Assembly: GCA_023460175.1 (NCBI GenBank)
Contig: JAEWRC010000054.1
Location: 1-54,453 of the forward strand
Direction of reading: 5' to 3'
Source of the DNA: Actinomycetes bacterium
Lineage (GTDB): Bacteria > Actinomycetota > Actinomycetes > Mycobacteriales > Mycobacteriaceae
DNA length: 54,453 nt
The translations under genes and the position numbers were made by a program. Of the stretch, positions 18,436 to 26,361 are shown piece after piece. Each line of letters begins with the position of its first letter. Position 1 is the first letter of the stretch. The notes under the pieces are model-generated. The model worked only from the letters and a program-made list of their open reading frames with translations. It had not been told where the DNA came from and did no database searches.

Positions 18436-18993
18436 TCACAGGGCTTGGGCGAGGACGCGTAGGACGTGGTCGACGTCGGCGGGGGCGTTGTCGATCAGGA
18501 TCGCGGTGCACAGGCCGTCGGCGACAGCGACCACGGCGTCGATCGCCGCTGGGTCCACGGTGAGAGTGGCCGCGAGTTCGGCGATATCATCGCGCCACTG
18601 GCGGGCCACCGGCGCCAGCGCGGGCCGTCGGGCGGCCAGCGTGGCGAGTTCACGTTCGGCCAGGGCACGCGCGCGGCCCGGACCGGCGGCCTCGACGATG
18701 AGTTCGGCCAGGCCGCGCAGCGGGTCGCCGGGCCGATCCATGATCTCGCGGACGCGCACGGTATAGGCATCGGCAACGCTGGACAAGGCGGCGACCAGAA
18801 GGTCGTCGAGGGTCGCGAAGTAGTACGTGATCAGGCTCGGCGCAATCCCAGCCTCTTTGCCGACCGTGCGGTGGCTGACCCCCGCAGCGCCGTCGCGCTG
18901 GACCACCGCGAGGGTGGCGTCGATGATTTCCGTGCGACGTCTATCGCCCCGAGCCTTGCGGCCGTCGACGCTGGTCTTGACTGCAGAGTTCAT
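18436..18993 (-). CDS. TetR family regulator (next to MFS pump)
   Basis: A 185-residue regulator with an HTH near residues 25-65 (AGVSHRTVGKEAGIAPSLITYYFATLDDLL). ATG 18993 has GGAGGGAGC in front. Its 5' end lies inside the 3' end of the MFS transporter gene (53-base overlap), so the two are co-transcribed from the promoter at 20.6 kb. It most likely represses that promoter through the nested palindrome centred at 20608. Confidence 0.92.
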   Translation of the reverse strand: MNSAVKTSVDGRKARGDRRRTEIIDATLAVVQRDGAAGVSHRTVGKEAGIAPSLITYYFATLDDLLVAALSSVADAYTVRVREIMDRPGDPLRGLAELIVEAAGPGRARALAERELATLAARRPALAPVARQWRDDIAELAATLTVDPAAIDAVVAVADGLCTAILIDNAPADVDHVLRVLAQAL

Positions 18994-20554
18994 GCTCCCT
19001 CCGCTGTTCGAGGGTAGTCGAGCACCCCGTCACGGGCGGGCTGCCGTGCTGACCGTCGCCGAGGGGCCGGACCTGCCGCAGCGCGCTCAGACACAAGGCC
19101 GTCGCCACCACCACTGCGAGGCCTGCGACGACCGCCGCGGCGTTCACGCCGACGGCGAACGCCTCCTGAGCGGACCGGATGACGCCGTCGGGCACCTCGG
19201 CGTCGAATGAGAGTGCCCCGCTGAGGCTTTCGGCCACACGATTGGCGGTCTCCGGCGATACACCCGCGGGCACAGTCATCCGCATGCTGTACACCGCGGC
19301 CGTGAGACTGCCGAGCACGGCGACGCCGACGGCGATCCCGAGTTCCTGAACGGTCTCGGACATCGCTGCTGCCGAGCCCGATTGCGATGCCGGCGCGACA
19401 CCGACGACGATCTCGGTGCCGAGCGCGGCGATCGCACCGAGGCCCAGATACACGAACGCGAACCCGACCACGACGCGAGTCGCATCCGCGGTGCCTGCGG
19501 TGGCGAGCAGCGCATACCCGATCACCGACAGCGTCAAGGTGCCGGCCATGACGACGCCGGGACGGATCCGCCGGGCGATCAGCGGTGCGCCGATGGCCGC
19601 GGCGAACATCGCCAGCGCCGGCGGACCCATCCACAAGCCGGCGACGAACGGTGACAAGCCCTCGACCAACTGCAGGTACTGAGTGACCAGGTACATCGTT
19701 CCACCCACGCCGACCAGGCCGATCAGCAGAACCACCAGCGCCGCGGACAACGCTCGATTGCTGAACAACCTGACATCCATCAGCGGTGCGGCGAGCCGAC
19801 GTTGTCTGCGCACGAACAGCGCACCGGCGACGCCGCCGAGAAGGAGAAAGCTCGCGGCGCCGGCGAGGGAACCACGGTCAGCGGTGTGCTTGACGGCGTA
19901 GACGATCGGCAGGATCGCCGCCAGGGACAGCACCACGCTGACCAGATCGAGTCTGCCCGCGGCCGGGTCGGAGTACTCGGGCAACAGCGACCGCGCCCCG
20001 GCCAGGACGACGACGGCGATCGGTACTGCCAGCAGAAACGCTGCGCCCCACCAGAACACATCAACGAGTGCGCCGCCGACCACCGGCCCGAGGGCCATGC
20101 CCAAGGCGAACATCGTCACCCACACCCCGATCGCCACCGCGCGCTGACCCCGATCCGAGAACATGTTCGAGATCAACGACAGGGTCGAGGGCATCAGGGT
20201 TGCGCCCGCGATGCCCAGTAAGGCTCGCGCCAGGATCAGCAGTTCTGTGCTCGGCGCGAAGGCGGCAAAGACCGACACCGCAGCGAAGGCGCTCATCCCG
20301 ATCATCAGTAGGCGTCGCCGGCCTATCCGGTCGCCCAGCGTTCCCATCGTGATGAGAAATCCGGCGACGAAGAACCCGTACGCATCCATCACCCAGAGCA
20401 TTTGCGGCGCCGAAGGATCGAGTGCGGCCGCGAGGCTCGGCAGCACCAGGTAGAGCACGGTGACGTCGAGACCGAGCAACACCGTGGGCAGCGCCAGCAA
20501 CGCCAACCCGCCCCATTCGCGCAGGCCCGCGCCCCGGTCCGCGCCCAACGACAT
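18941..20554 (-). CDS. MFS drug transporter, DHA2 (14-TMS) type
   Basis: A 537-residue membrane protein of the drug:H+ antiporter-2 family. The loop 2-3 motif GTLGDRIGRRRLL and the helix-5 motif GMALGPVVGGALVD are present, and hydrophobic segments suit 14 helices. The C-terminal 40 residues are polar and Arg/Gln-rich, arising from the long overlap with tetR. The ATG at 20554 has AAGGAGG nine bases upstream; an in-frame GTG at 20563 abuts that site and is unlikely. Expected role: export of a toxic organic compound sensed by the neighbouring TetR protein. Confidence 0.92.
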   Translation of the reverse strand: MSLGADRGAGLREWGGLALLALPTVLLGLDVTVLYLVLPSLAAALDPSAPQMLWVMDAYGFFVAGFLITMGTLGDRIGRRRLLMIGMSAFAAVSVFAAFAPSTELLILARALLGIAGATLMPSTLSLISNMFSDRGQRAVAIGVWVTMFALGMALGPVVGGALVDVFWWGAAFLLAVPIAVVVLAGARSLLPEYSDPAAGRLDLVSVVLSLAAILPIVYAVKHTADRGSLAGAASFLLLGGVAGALFVRRQRRLAAPLMDVRLFSNRALSAALVVLLIGLVGVGGTMYLVTQYLQLVEGLSPFVAGLWMGPPALAMFAAAIGAPLIARRIRPGVVMAGTLTLSVIGYALLATAGTADATRVVVGFAFVYLGLGAIAALGTEIVVGVAPASQSGSAAAMSETVQELGIAVGVAVLGSLTAAVYSMRMTVPAGVSPETANRVAESLSGALSFDAEVPDGVIRSAQEAFAVGVNAAAVVAGLAVVVATALCLSALRQVRPLGDGQHGSPPVTGCSTTLEQRREHELCSQDQRRRPQGSGR

Positions 20555-20591
20555 GACAATCACCCTCCTTCGGCCCCGGGACCAATATTAT

Positions 20592-20624
20592 TTGAACGTT
20601 AGTACTATTAGTACAGTAGTTCAA
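20592..20624. promoter_or_regulatory. Nested palindromic operator upstream of MFS-tetR operon
   Basis: An inner perfect repeat GTACTA-T-TAGTAC (20602-20614) and an outer perfect repeat TTGAAC (20592-20597)/GTTCAA (20619-20624) share the same centre, 20608. Two nested dyads with one axis suggest a TetR site binding two dimers. It lies about 40-70 bases upstream of the MFS start and also 60-90 upstream of the divergent lprD-like gene. Confidence 0.65.
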
Positions 20625-20681
20625 CTGATGGAGCGCCGCCTCGATTCCTGCCCAGGCCCTGCTAGGCGGTACCTTCGAGGT

Positions 20682-21077
20682 ATGTCCACTACACGGCGTC
20701 GGAGATGGGCGCTGATCGCGCTGGTCGCCGTCGCCGCCGGCGCCTGCCTGGCGTTGTCCTGGTGGCAGTGGATCCGTTACGAGTCCACCTCGGGCACCTT
20801 CCAGAACCTCGGCTACGCCATGCAGTGGCCGTTCTTCGCGGCGTTCTGCGTGGTTGCCTACCGCAAGTTCATCCGCCTCGAGGAGGCGCCGCCGCAGCCC
20901 GACGACCAGGCCGCGCCCACGGAGATCCCGGCGGACCTGCTGCCCCAGCGCCCCACGGCCGACCCCCGCGACGTCGACGATCCCGTGCTGCGTGAATACA
21001 ACGCCTATCTGGCCGAATTGGCCCACCACGATGGCGAACTCGCCGACGACGACAGACAGGACAGGACCACCGCATGA
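20682..21077 (+). CDS. LprD-like small membrane/lipoprotein
   Basis: A 131-residue protein equivalent to Rv1343c (lprD) by position and pairing with DUF3817. A basic start (MSTTRRRRW) leads into a hydrophobic helix ending AAGAC (possible lipobox cysteine about residue 22), a second helix (NLGYAMQWPFFAAFCVVAYRK) follows and then an acidic cytoplasmic tail. The two helices make a plain two-TM membrane protein an alternative to a lipoprotein. It overlaps the next gene by four bases. Function unknown. Confidence 0.85.
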   Translation: MSTTRRRRWALIALVAVAAGACLALSWWQWIRYESTSGTFQNLGYAMQWPFFAAFCVVAYRKFIRLEEAPPQPDDQAAPTEIPADLLPQRPTADPRDVDDPVLREYNAYLAELAHHDGELADDDRQDRTTA

Positions 21078-21439
21078 CCGCCTCCGAAACGCCTTCGATC
21101 CCCGCCGGGGCCGCGCCGATCGAGACGATCGCCAAGGCGCTGAAGGGTTACCGCATCCTGGCGTGGGCGACGGGCATCTGGCTGATCGCCCTCACCTACG
21201 AGATGATCGTGAAATACGTGCTGCGGGTGGAGGATCTGCCCGGCTGGATGGATCTGATCGCGCCGATTCACGGCTGGGTCTACTTCATCTACCTGCTGTG
21301 CACCGCGAACCTGGCGGTCAAGGTGCGCTGGCCGATCGGCAAGACCATCGGCATCCTGCTCGCCGGCACCGTGCCGCTGGTCGGCATCATCGTCGAGCAC
21401 TTCCAGACCAAGAAGCTCAAGACCCAGTTCGGCCTCTGA
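21074..21439 (+). CDS. DUF3817 integral membrane protein (Rv1342c-like)
   Basis: A 121-residue protein with three or four membrane helices and the DUF3817 pattern (YRILAWATGIWLIALTYEM, then IAPIHGWVYFIYLL and KTIGILLAGTVPLVG). The start overlaps the lprD-like stop (ATGA), as in M. tuberculosis, so the two products probably work together. A paralogue occurs at 44712-45107. Biochemical role unknown. Confidence 0.9.
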   Translation: MTASETPSIPAGAAPIETIAKALKGYRILAWATGIWLIALTYEMIVKYVLRVEDLPGWMDLIAPIHGWVYFIYLLCTANLAVKVRWPIGKTIGILLAGTVPLVGIIVEHFQTKKLKTQFGL

Positions 21440-21451
21440 GCCGCCAGACCC

Positions 21452-22909
21452 CTAGGCCCGCGCCGCGCCGCTGGGAACCAGCTCCGCCTCGGCGTCCTCC
21501 TCGGCCGCTCCCATCGGCGGCTTGGGGATCAGCAGCGCCAGTACCGCCGCCAGGGCCGCCGCGCAGGCCGCCGCGATGAGTGCGGTGCGGAACGCGGCCA
21601 GCGTCGGCACCTCGTGACCGGCGAAGGTCATCGTCATCCCGGAGAGCACCGCCCCGATCACCGCGCTGGAGATCGAGGTGCCCAGGGCCCGCGCCAGCGA
21701 GTTGATGCCGTTGGCCGCGGCGGTCTCCGACATCGGCACCGCGGCGTTGATCAAGGCCGGCATCGACGAGAACGCGAAGCCGACGCCGATGCTGATCAGC
21801 ACGGAGAACACCACCAGCCGCGGCGGGCTGCTGAGGAGTTGCAGCCCGGCCAGGTAGGCGCCGGCGATGATCACGCAGCCGACCACCAGGGTGAACTTCG
21901 GGCCGCGCCGGGCGGCGACGCGGGCCGCGACCGGCGAGGTGAGCATCATCGCCACGCCGCCGGGGGCCATCCACAGCCCGGTCTGCAGCATCGTCTGCCC
22001 CAGGCCGTAGCCGGTCGCGCTCGGCAGTTCCAGGATCTGCGGGGCGATCAGCGACATCCCGAACAGCGACATGCCGACGCCGATCGAGGCCAGGTTGGTG
22101 GTCAGCACCGGACGACGCAGGGTGGTGCGCAGATCCACGATCGGCGAAGACATCCGCAGCTGACACCACGCGAAGATGGCGAAGATCACCATCGAGGACC
22201 CGAACAGCGCCAGCGTCACCGTCGAGGTCCACCCCCAGATCGCGCCCTTGGAGATCGGCAACAACAGCGTCACCAACCCGGCCGCGAGCAGGACGGTGCC
22301 CACCGGGTCGAAGCGGTCCGCGGAGCGGGCCGGCAGCCGCGGCACCAGGAAGACGAACAGCAGCAGCGCGCCCACCCCGAGGCCCGTGGCGAACCAGAAC
22401 AGCACGTGCCAGTCCCAGTACTGCGCGATCGCCGCGGCCATCGGCAGGCCCAGCGCGCCGCCGACGCCCAACGAGGCGCTCATCATTCCCATTGCCGCGC
22501 CGACCTTCTCGGGCGGGACGCAGGAGCGCAGCACGCTGATGCCCAGCGGGATGATCGGCATGCCGAAGCCCTGCAGGCCGCGCCCGATGATCAACGGCAG
22601 CAGCGACGTGGTGACGGCCGCCAGCAACGACCCCGCGATGAGAAACAGGGCGCAGGCGATCAGGACGCGCTTGGGGCCGTACATGTCGCCGAGGCGACCG
22701 AACACCGGGGTGGCCACCGCCGCGGTCAGCAGGGTCGCGGTGATCGCCCACGACGTGTTGGCGGCGCTGGTGTTGAGCAGCATCGGCAGTTCCGGCAGGA
22801 CCGGAATGATCAGGGTCTGCATCAACGAGACGCTCACGCCGGCGGCGCACAGCATGAAGATCAGGACGCTCGGATGCTCGGCACGAGGAGAATTTCGGTA
22901 CCGGCGCAT
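21452..22909 (-). CDS. MFS transporter (14-TMS-like)
   Basis: A 485-residue major-facilitator protein. Motif A reads GRLGDMYGPKRVL; helix-5-like GMMSASLGVGGALGLPMAAAIA follows, and the C-terminal part has FSSMPALINAAVPMSETAAANGIN. It resembles actinobacterial multidrug exporters of the DHA2 type. On the minus strand TAATCT lies eight bases before the ATG, so a nearly leaderless transcript is likely. It is divergent from the acyltransferase gene with only about 57 bases between them. Its 3' end faces the DUF3817 gene. Confidence 0.9.
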   Translation of the reverse strand: MRRYRNSPRAEHPSVLIFMLCAAGVSVSLMQTLIIPVLPELPMLLNTSAANTSWAITATLLTAAVATPVFGRLGDMYGPKRVLIACALFLIAGSLLAAVTTSLLPLIIGRGLQGFGMPIIPLGISVLRSCVPPEKVGAAMGMMSASLGVGGALGLPMAAAIAQYWDWHVLFWFATGLGVGALLLFVFLVPRLPARSADRFDPVGTVLLAAGLVTLLLPISKGAIWGWTSTVTLALFGSSMVIFAIFAWCQLRMSSPIVDLRTTLRRPVLTTNLASIGVGMSLFGMSLIAPQILELPSATGYGLGQTMLQTGLWMAPGGVAMMLTSPVAARVAARRGPKFTLVVGCVIIAGAYLAGLQLLSSPPRLVVFSVLISIGVGFAFSSMPALINAAVPMSETAAANGINSLARALGTSISSAVIGAVLSGMTMTFAGHEVPTLAAFRTALIAAACAAALAAVLALLIPKPPMGAAEEDAEAELVPSGAARA

Positions 22910-22966
22910 GACGGCACAGATTACACACTTAGGTCATCTATTCAAATTGTGGCTACACTCGATGCG

Positions 22967-24247
22967 GTGTTGGCCGGCCCGTCCAGATCCGCGCGCACCA
23001 GCAACCCCGCTGGTGCGCCGCGGCGTGCCCCGCGGCGGCTGAGCGCACACCTGGATGCGCTGACCGGACTGCGCGCGGTGGCCGCCCTGCTGGTCGTGGC
23101 CACCCACGCCGCGTTTGCCACCGGCGCACTCACCGACACCTTCCTGGGCAACGTCTACGCGCGCCTCGAGGTCGGCGTCCCCATCTTCTTCGCGCTCTCC
23201 GGATTCCTGCTGTTCCGCCCCTGGGTCCGGCACGCCCTCGACGGGCGCGCCGAGCAACCCCGACTGCGCCGCTACACCCGCAGTCGGGTGCGACGGATCC
23301 TGCCCGCCTACGTCGTCACGGTGCTGGCGGTGTTCGCCGTCTACACGGTGTTCACGCCCGGCCCGAACCCCGGCCAGAGCTGGTCCGGGCTGCTCCGGTA
23401 CCTGACGCTGACCCACATCTACACCGACGATTTCCTGATCACGCTGCTGCACCCGGGCCTGTCGCAGATGTGGAGCCTGGCCGTGGAGGTGTCGTTCTAC
23501 GCGGTACTGCCGGCGCTGGCCTATCTGCTGCTCACCGTGTTGTGCGGGGGTCGGTGGCGGCCCGGCCTACTGCTGGCCGGCCTGGGCGCGCTCGCCGCGG
23601 TGGGTCCACTGTGGCTGATCGCGCACTACGGCGGCGACTGGTTGCCGAACTCGGCGGGCATGTGGCTGCCCGCGCACCTGACCCCGTTCGCCGGCGGCAT
23701 GGCACTGGCCGTGCTGCACGCGATGGGCGTGCGGGCGCGCGCGGCGACCACGCTGCCGCTGGCGGTGCTGGCCTTCCTGCTGGTGTCCACCCCGATCGCG
23801 GGTGGCACCGCCCTGACCGAACAGCAGCTGTCCCAGCCGCTGGCCAAGGCCATGCTGTACGCGGCGGTGGCGCTGCTGCTGTTGGCGCCGCTGGTGCTGG
23901 GCGACCGCGGCTGGTTCCCCCGGGTGCTGGGCAGCCGGCCGCTGGTGTGGCTCGGCGAGATCTCTTACGAGATCTTCCTGGTGCACGTCGCGGTGATGGC
24001 GATCGCCATGCACCTGGTGTTGGACTGGCCGCTGTTCACCGGATCGACGCTCGGGCTGATGCTCACCACGCTGGCCCTCAGCATCCCGCTGGCGTGGCTG
24101 CTGCGCCGGCTGACTCAGGCCAGGGCGCGCAGCGCGGGTACCAGCAGCGTCAGCGCCCGCCCGCGGTGCGAGGCCGCATCCTTCTCGGCGGGGCTCAACT
24201 CGGCGGCCGAGCGCGACGATCCCTCCGGAATGAAGATCGGGTCGTAG
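22967..24247 (+). CDS. Acyltransferase family 3 membrane protein
   Basis: A 426-residue integral membrane O-acyltransferase (Acyl_transf_3). The N-terminal catalytic region has LDALTGLRAVAALLVVATHA with the key His, GVPIFFALSGFLLF and RYTRSRVRRILPAY; about ten helices follow. Such proteins acylate envelope sugars or lipids using acyl-CoA. The GTG at 22967 is chosen because TACACT (22954-22959) sits seven bases upstream, the hallmark of a leaderless mycobacterial gene; an in-frame GTG at 22949 lies upstream of that box. The last 133 bases are antisense to the 3' end of rdgB, encoding a polar tail. Confidence 0.87.
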   Translation: MLAGPSRSARTSNPAGAPRRAPRRLSAHLDALTGLRAVAALLVVATHAAFATGALTDTFLGNVYARLEVGVPIFFALSGFLLFRPWVRHALDGRAEQPRLRRYTRSRVRRILPAYVVTVLAVFAVYTVFTPGPNPGQSWSGLLRYLTLTHIYTDDFLITLLHPGLSQMWSLAVEVSFYAVLPALAYLLLTVLCGGRWRPGLLLAGLGALAAVGPLWLIAHYGGDWLPNSAGMWLPAHLTPFAGGMALAVLHAMGVRARAATTLPLAVLAFLLVSTPIAGGTALTEQQLSQPLAKAMLYAAVALLLLAPLVLGDRGWFPRVLGSRPLVWLGEISYEIFLVHVAVMAIAMHLVLDWPLFTGSTLGLMLTTLALSIPLAWLLRRLTQARARSAGTSSVSARPRCEAASFSAGLNSAAERDDPSGMKIGS

Positions 24248-24714
24248 CCGAAGCCGCCGGCACCGCGCGGTGCCCGCGCGATGGCCCCGGGCCACTCGCC
24301 GCGCACCACGGTCTCACCGGCGCCGCCGACCAGCGCGCACGCCGACACGAAGGCGGCACCGCGGCGCTCGTCGGGAACATCGGTCAGCTGCGCGAGCAGC
24401 AGCCGGTAGTTGGCCTCGTCGTCGCCGTGACCCCCCGACCAGCGGGCCGAGAGCACCCCCGGCATGCCGTTCAACGCCGCCACGGACAACCCGGAATCGT
24501 CGGCCACACACGGGATTCCGGTTGCCGCGAAGCCGTCGCGGGCCTTGGCCAACGCGTTGTCCTCGAACGTCGCCCCGGTTTCGGGGGCCTCGTCGTAGGC
24601 CGGCACGTCGGCCAGGGAGAGCAACTCCAGCCCGGACACACCGGCGCCGTCGAGCACCCGACGCAACTCGGCCAGCTTCTTCGCGTTACGGCTGGCGACC
24701 AGGATCCGGGCCAT
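24115..24714 (-). CDS. rdgB: RdgB/HAM1 family non-canonical purine NTP pyrophosphatase
   Basis: A 199-residue enzyme hydrolysing ITP, dITP and XTP to monophosphates to keep them out of nucleic acids. It has the N-terminal ASRNAKKLAEL nucleotide motif, FEDNALAKA, the DDSGL metal motif (72-76), FGYDPIF and the SHRGRA C-terminal motif. ATG 24714 lies eight bases past the rph stop, the same pairing as Rv1340-Rv1341. Its 3' end overlaps the oppositely oriented acyltransferase gene. Confidence 0.96.
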   Translation of the reverse strand: MARILVASRNAKKLAELRRVLDGAGVSGLELLSLADVPAYDEAPETGATFEDNALAKARDGFAATGIPCVADDSGLSVAALNGMPGVLSARWSGGHGDDEANYRLLLAQLTDVPDERRGAAFVSACALVGGAGETVVRGEWPGAIARAPRGAGGFGYDPIFIPEGSSRSAAELSPAEKDAASHRGRALTLLVPALRALA

Positions 24715-24722
24715 CGGCGCGG

Positions 24723-25502
24723 CTAGCTCCCGAACGCCTTCTTCGGCGCGGGCCCCTCGGGCAGCTCGCCCGGGTAGGGCGCCTCGAGGGCCGCCGCCTG
24801 CAGCGCGAAGAGCTGCTCGCAGGAGGCCATCGCCAGGTCGAGCATCTTGTCCAGCGTGGACCGCGGGAACGTCGCCCCCTCGCCGGTGCCCTGGATCTCG
24901 ACCAGCGTGCCGGTGTCGGTGGCCACGACGTTCATGTCGACCTCGGCGCGCGCGTCCTCCTCGTAGGGCAGGTCCACGCGCACGCGGCCGTCGACCACGC
25001 CGACGCTGACCGCGGCGATCGCGCACGACAGCGGCCGCGGATCCGAGAGCTGACCGCCGGCACCGAGGTAGGTCACCGCGTCGGCGAGCGCCACGTACGC
25101 GCCGGTGATGGCCGCGGTCCGGGTGCCGCCGTCGGCCTGCAGCACGTCGCAGTCGATGGCGATGGTGTTCTCCCCCAACGCCCGCAGGTCGATGCAGGCG
25201 CGCAGCGAGCGACCCACCAACCGGCTGATCTCCTGGGTGCGGCCGCCGACCCGCCCCTTGACCGATTCGCGGTCCGACCGGCTCTGGGTGGCCGCCGGCA
25301 GCATGGCGTACTCGGCGGTGAGCCAGCCCAGCCCGGAGCCCTTGCGCCAGCGCGGGACCCCCTGGGTGACCGAGGCCGTGCACATGACGCGGGTCTGGCC
25401 GAACTCGACCAACACCGATCCGGCCGGATGCGAGGTGAAGCCGCGGGTGATGGTTACCGGTCGCAGCTCGTCATCGGTGCGACCGTCTTCACGTGGGGAC
25501 AC
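24723..25502 (-). CDS. rph: Ribonuclease PH
   Basis: A 259-residue phosphorolytic 3'-5' exoribonuclease that trims tRNA 3' ends. Characteristic segments are RPVTITRGFTSHPAGSVLVEFGQTRVMC, GWLTAEYAMLP, GRTQEISRLVGRSLRA and DCDVLQADGGTRTAAITGA. Length and sequence agree with Rv1340. The GTG at 25502 gives the expected start; only 21 bases separate it from the phosphodiesterase gene upstream. It is co-transcribed with rdgB. Confidence 0.96.
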   Translation of the reverse strand: MSPREDGRTDDELRPVTITRGFTSHPAGSVLVEFGQTRVMCTASVTQGVPRWRKGSGLGWLTAEYAMLPAATQSRSDRESVKGRVGGRTQEISRLVGRSLRACIDLRALGENTIAIDCDVLQADGGTRTAAITGAYVALADAVTYLGAGGQLSDPRPLSCAIAAVSVGVVDGRVRVDLPYEEDARAEVDMNVVATDTGTLVEIQGTGEGATFPRSTLDKMLDLAMASCEQLFALQAAALEAPYPGELPEGPAPKKAFGS

Positions 25503-25523
25503 CCGGTAACCCTATCGGGTCGG

Positions 25524-26303
25524 TCAGCGGGCCCGGCGGACGTCGAAGCTCTCGCCGCAGACGACGGCGCGCACGGGGCCGTCGAACTCGGCCTTGGCCT
25601 CGCTGATCACGTCCTCGCGCGAGGTCCACGGCGGGATGTGCGTCAACAACAACTCGCCGACGCCTGCCTTGGCCGCGATCTGGCCGGCCTCGGTCCCCGA
25701 CAGGTGCACGTCCGGCGGGCGGTTGTCGGGCGCGTGTGTCCAGGAGGCCTCGCAGAGGAACACGTCGGCGTCGCGGGCCAACTCGACGACCGAATCGCAG
25801 ATTCCGGTGTCGCCGCTGTAGACCAGCACCGCGCCGGAGCGGTCGGTGAACCGCATGCCGTAGGACTCGGTGGGGTGCGACACCGACCGGGGCAGCACCT
25901 CGAGGCTCCCGATCTGCACGGGCTCGCCGTCGGTCCAGTGCCGGATGTCGAAGATGTCCTTGAAGTCGTCGAGCTCGCCGCCCTCGGGGGAACTCGCCGC
26001 GGCCAGCCGGGCCCAGGTGTCGCGGGGCCCGTACATCAGCCCCTTGCCCGGCGGCGGATTCGGGTGGTAGCGCCGCCACACGAACAGGCCGGGCAGGTCC
26101 AGACAGTGGTCGGCGTGCAGGTGGCTCAGCAGCACCGTGACATCGCCAGGGTCGGCGTAGCGTTGCAGCGCCCCCAACACCCCGCCGCCGAAGTCGATGA
26201 CCAGTGGCGGTGTGTCCGGCGCGGTCAGCAGATACCCCGAGGCGGGCGAATCCGGGCCGCTGACGCTGCCGGAGCAGCCGAGCACGGTGATTCGCACAGT
26301 CAC
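25524..26303 (-). CDS. Metallo-beta-lactamase-fold cyclic-nucleotide phosphodiesterase (Rv1339-like)
   Basis: A 259-residue MBL-fold hydrolase. The metal motif H61-x-H63-x-D65-H66 (SHLHADH) is followed by the aspartate ligand region YSGDTG and a final histidine in LLLTHIPP. Rv1339, at the same position in M. tuberculosis, is reported to be an atypical class II phosphodiesterase degrading cAMP and influencing antibiotic tolerance; elaC-like RNase Z activity was the older guess. The GTG at 26303 is the start. Two adenylate cyclases are encoded in the same window. Confidence 0.9.
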   Translation of the reverse strand: MTVRITVLGCSGSVSGPDSPASGYLLTAPDTPPLVIDFGGGVLGALQRYADPGDVTVLLSHLHADHCLDLPGLFVWRRYHPNPPPGKGLMYGPRDTWARLAAASSPEGGELDDFKDIFDIRHWTDGEPVQIGSLEVLPRSVSHPTESYGMRFTDRSGAVLVYSGDTGICDSVVELARDADVFLCEASWTHAPDNRPPDVHLSGTEAGQIAAKAGVGELLLTHIPPWTSREDVISEAKAEFDGPVRAVVCGESFDVRRAR

Positions 26304-26361
26304 TAGCTTGCCATGCCCGTCCTGGCTACGGCGAAAACATCACGACTTTGCGCGACGCCCC

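Noticed and set aside
17341..18440. Search for a genomic-island att site (second copy of the tRNA-Leu 3' end)
   Set aside because: No repeat of the GGGTTCGAGTCCC...CGCCCGC end was found nearby. The similar GTCACCCG...TGC strings at 18239 and 18419 are too short and imperfect.
18951..20563. Frame error between tetR and the MFS gene because of their 53-base overlap
   Set aside because: Both reading frames are intact and tetR has a good ribosome site and normal N-terminus; the overlap is best taken as real.
21614..22948. Upstream 445 residues of the long frame containing the acyltransferase
   Set aside because: This part is antisense to the MFS transporter and low in complexity; the acyltransferase domain begins only after 22967, where a promoter box is present.
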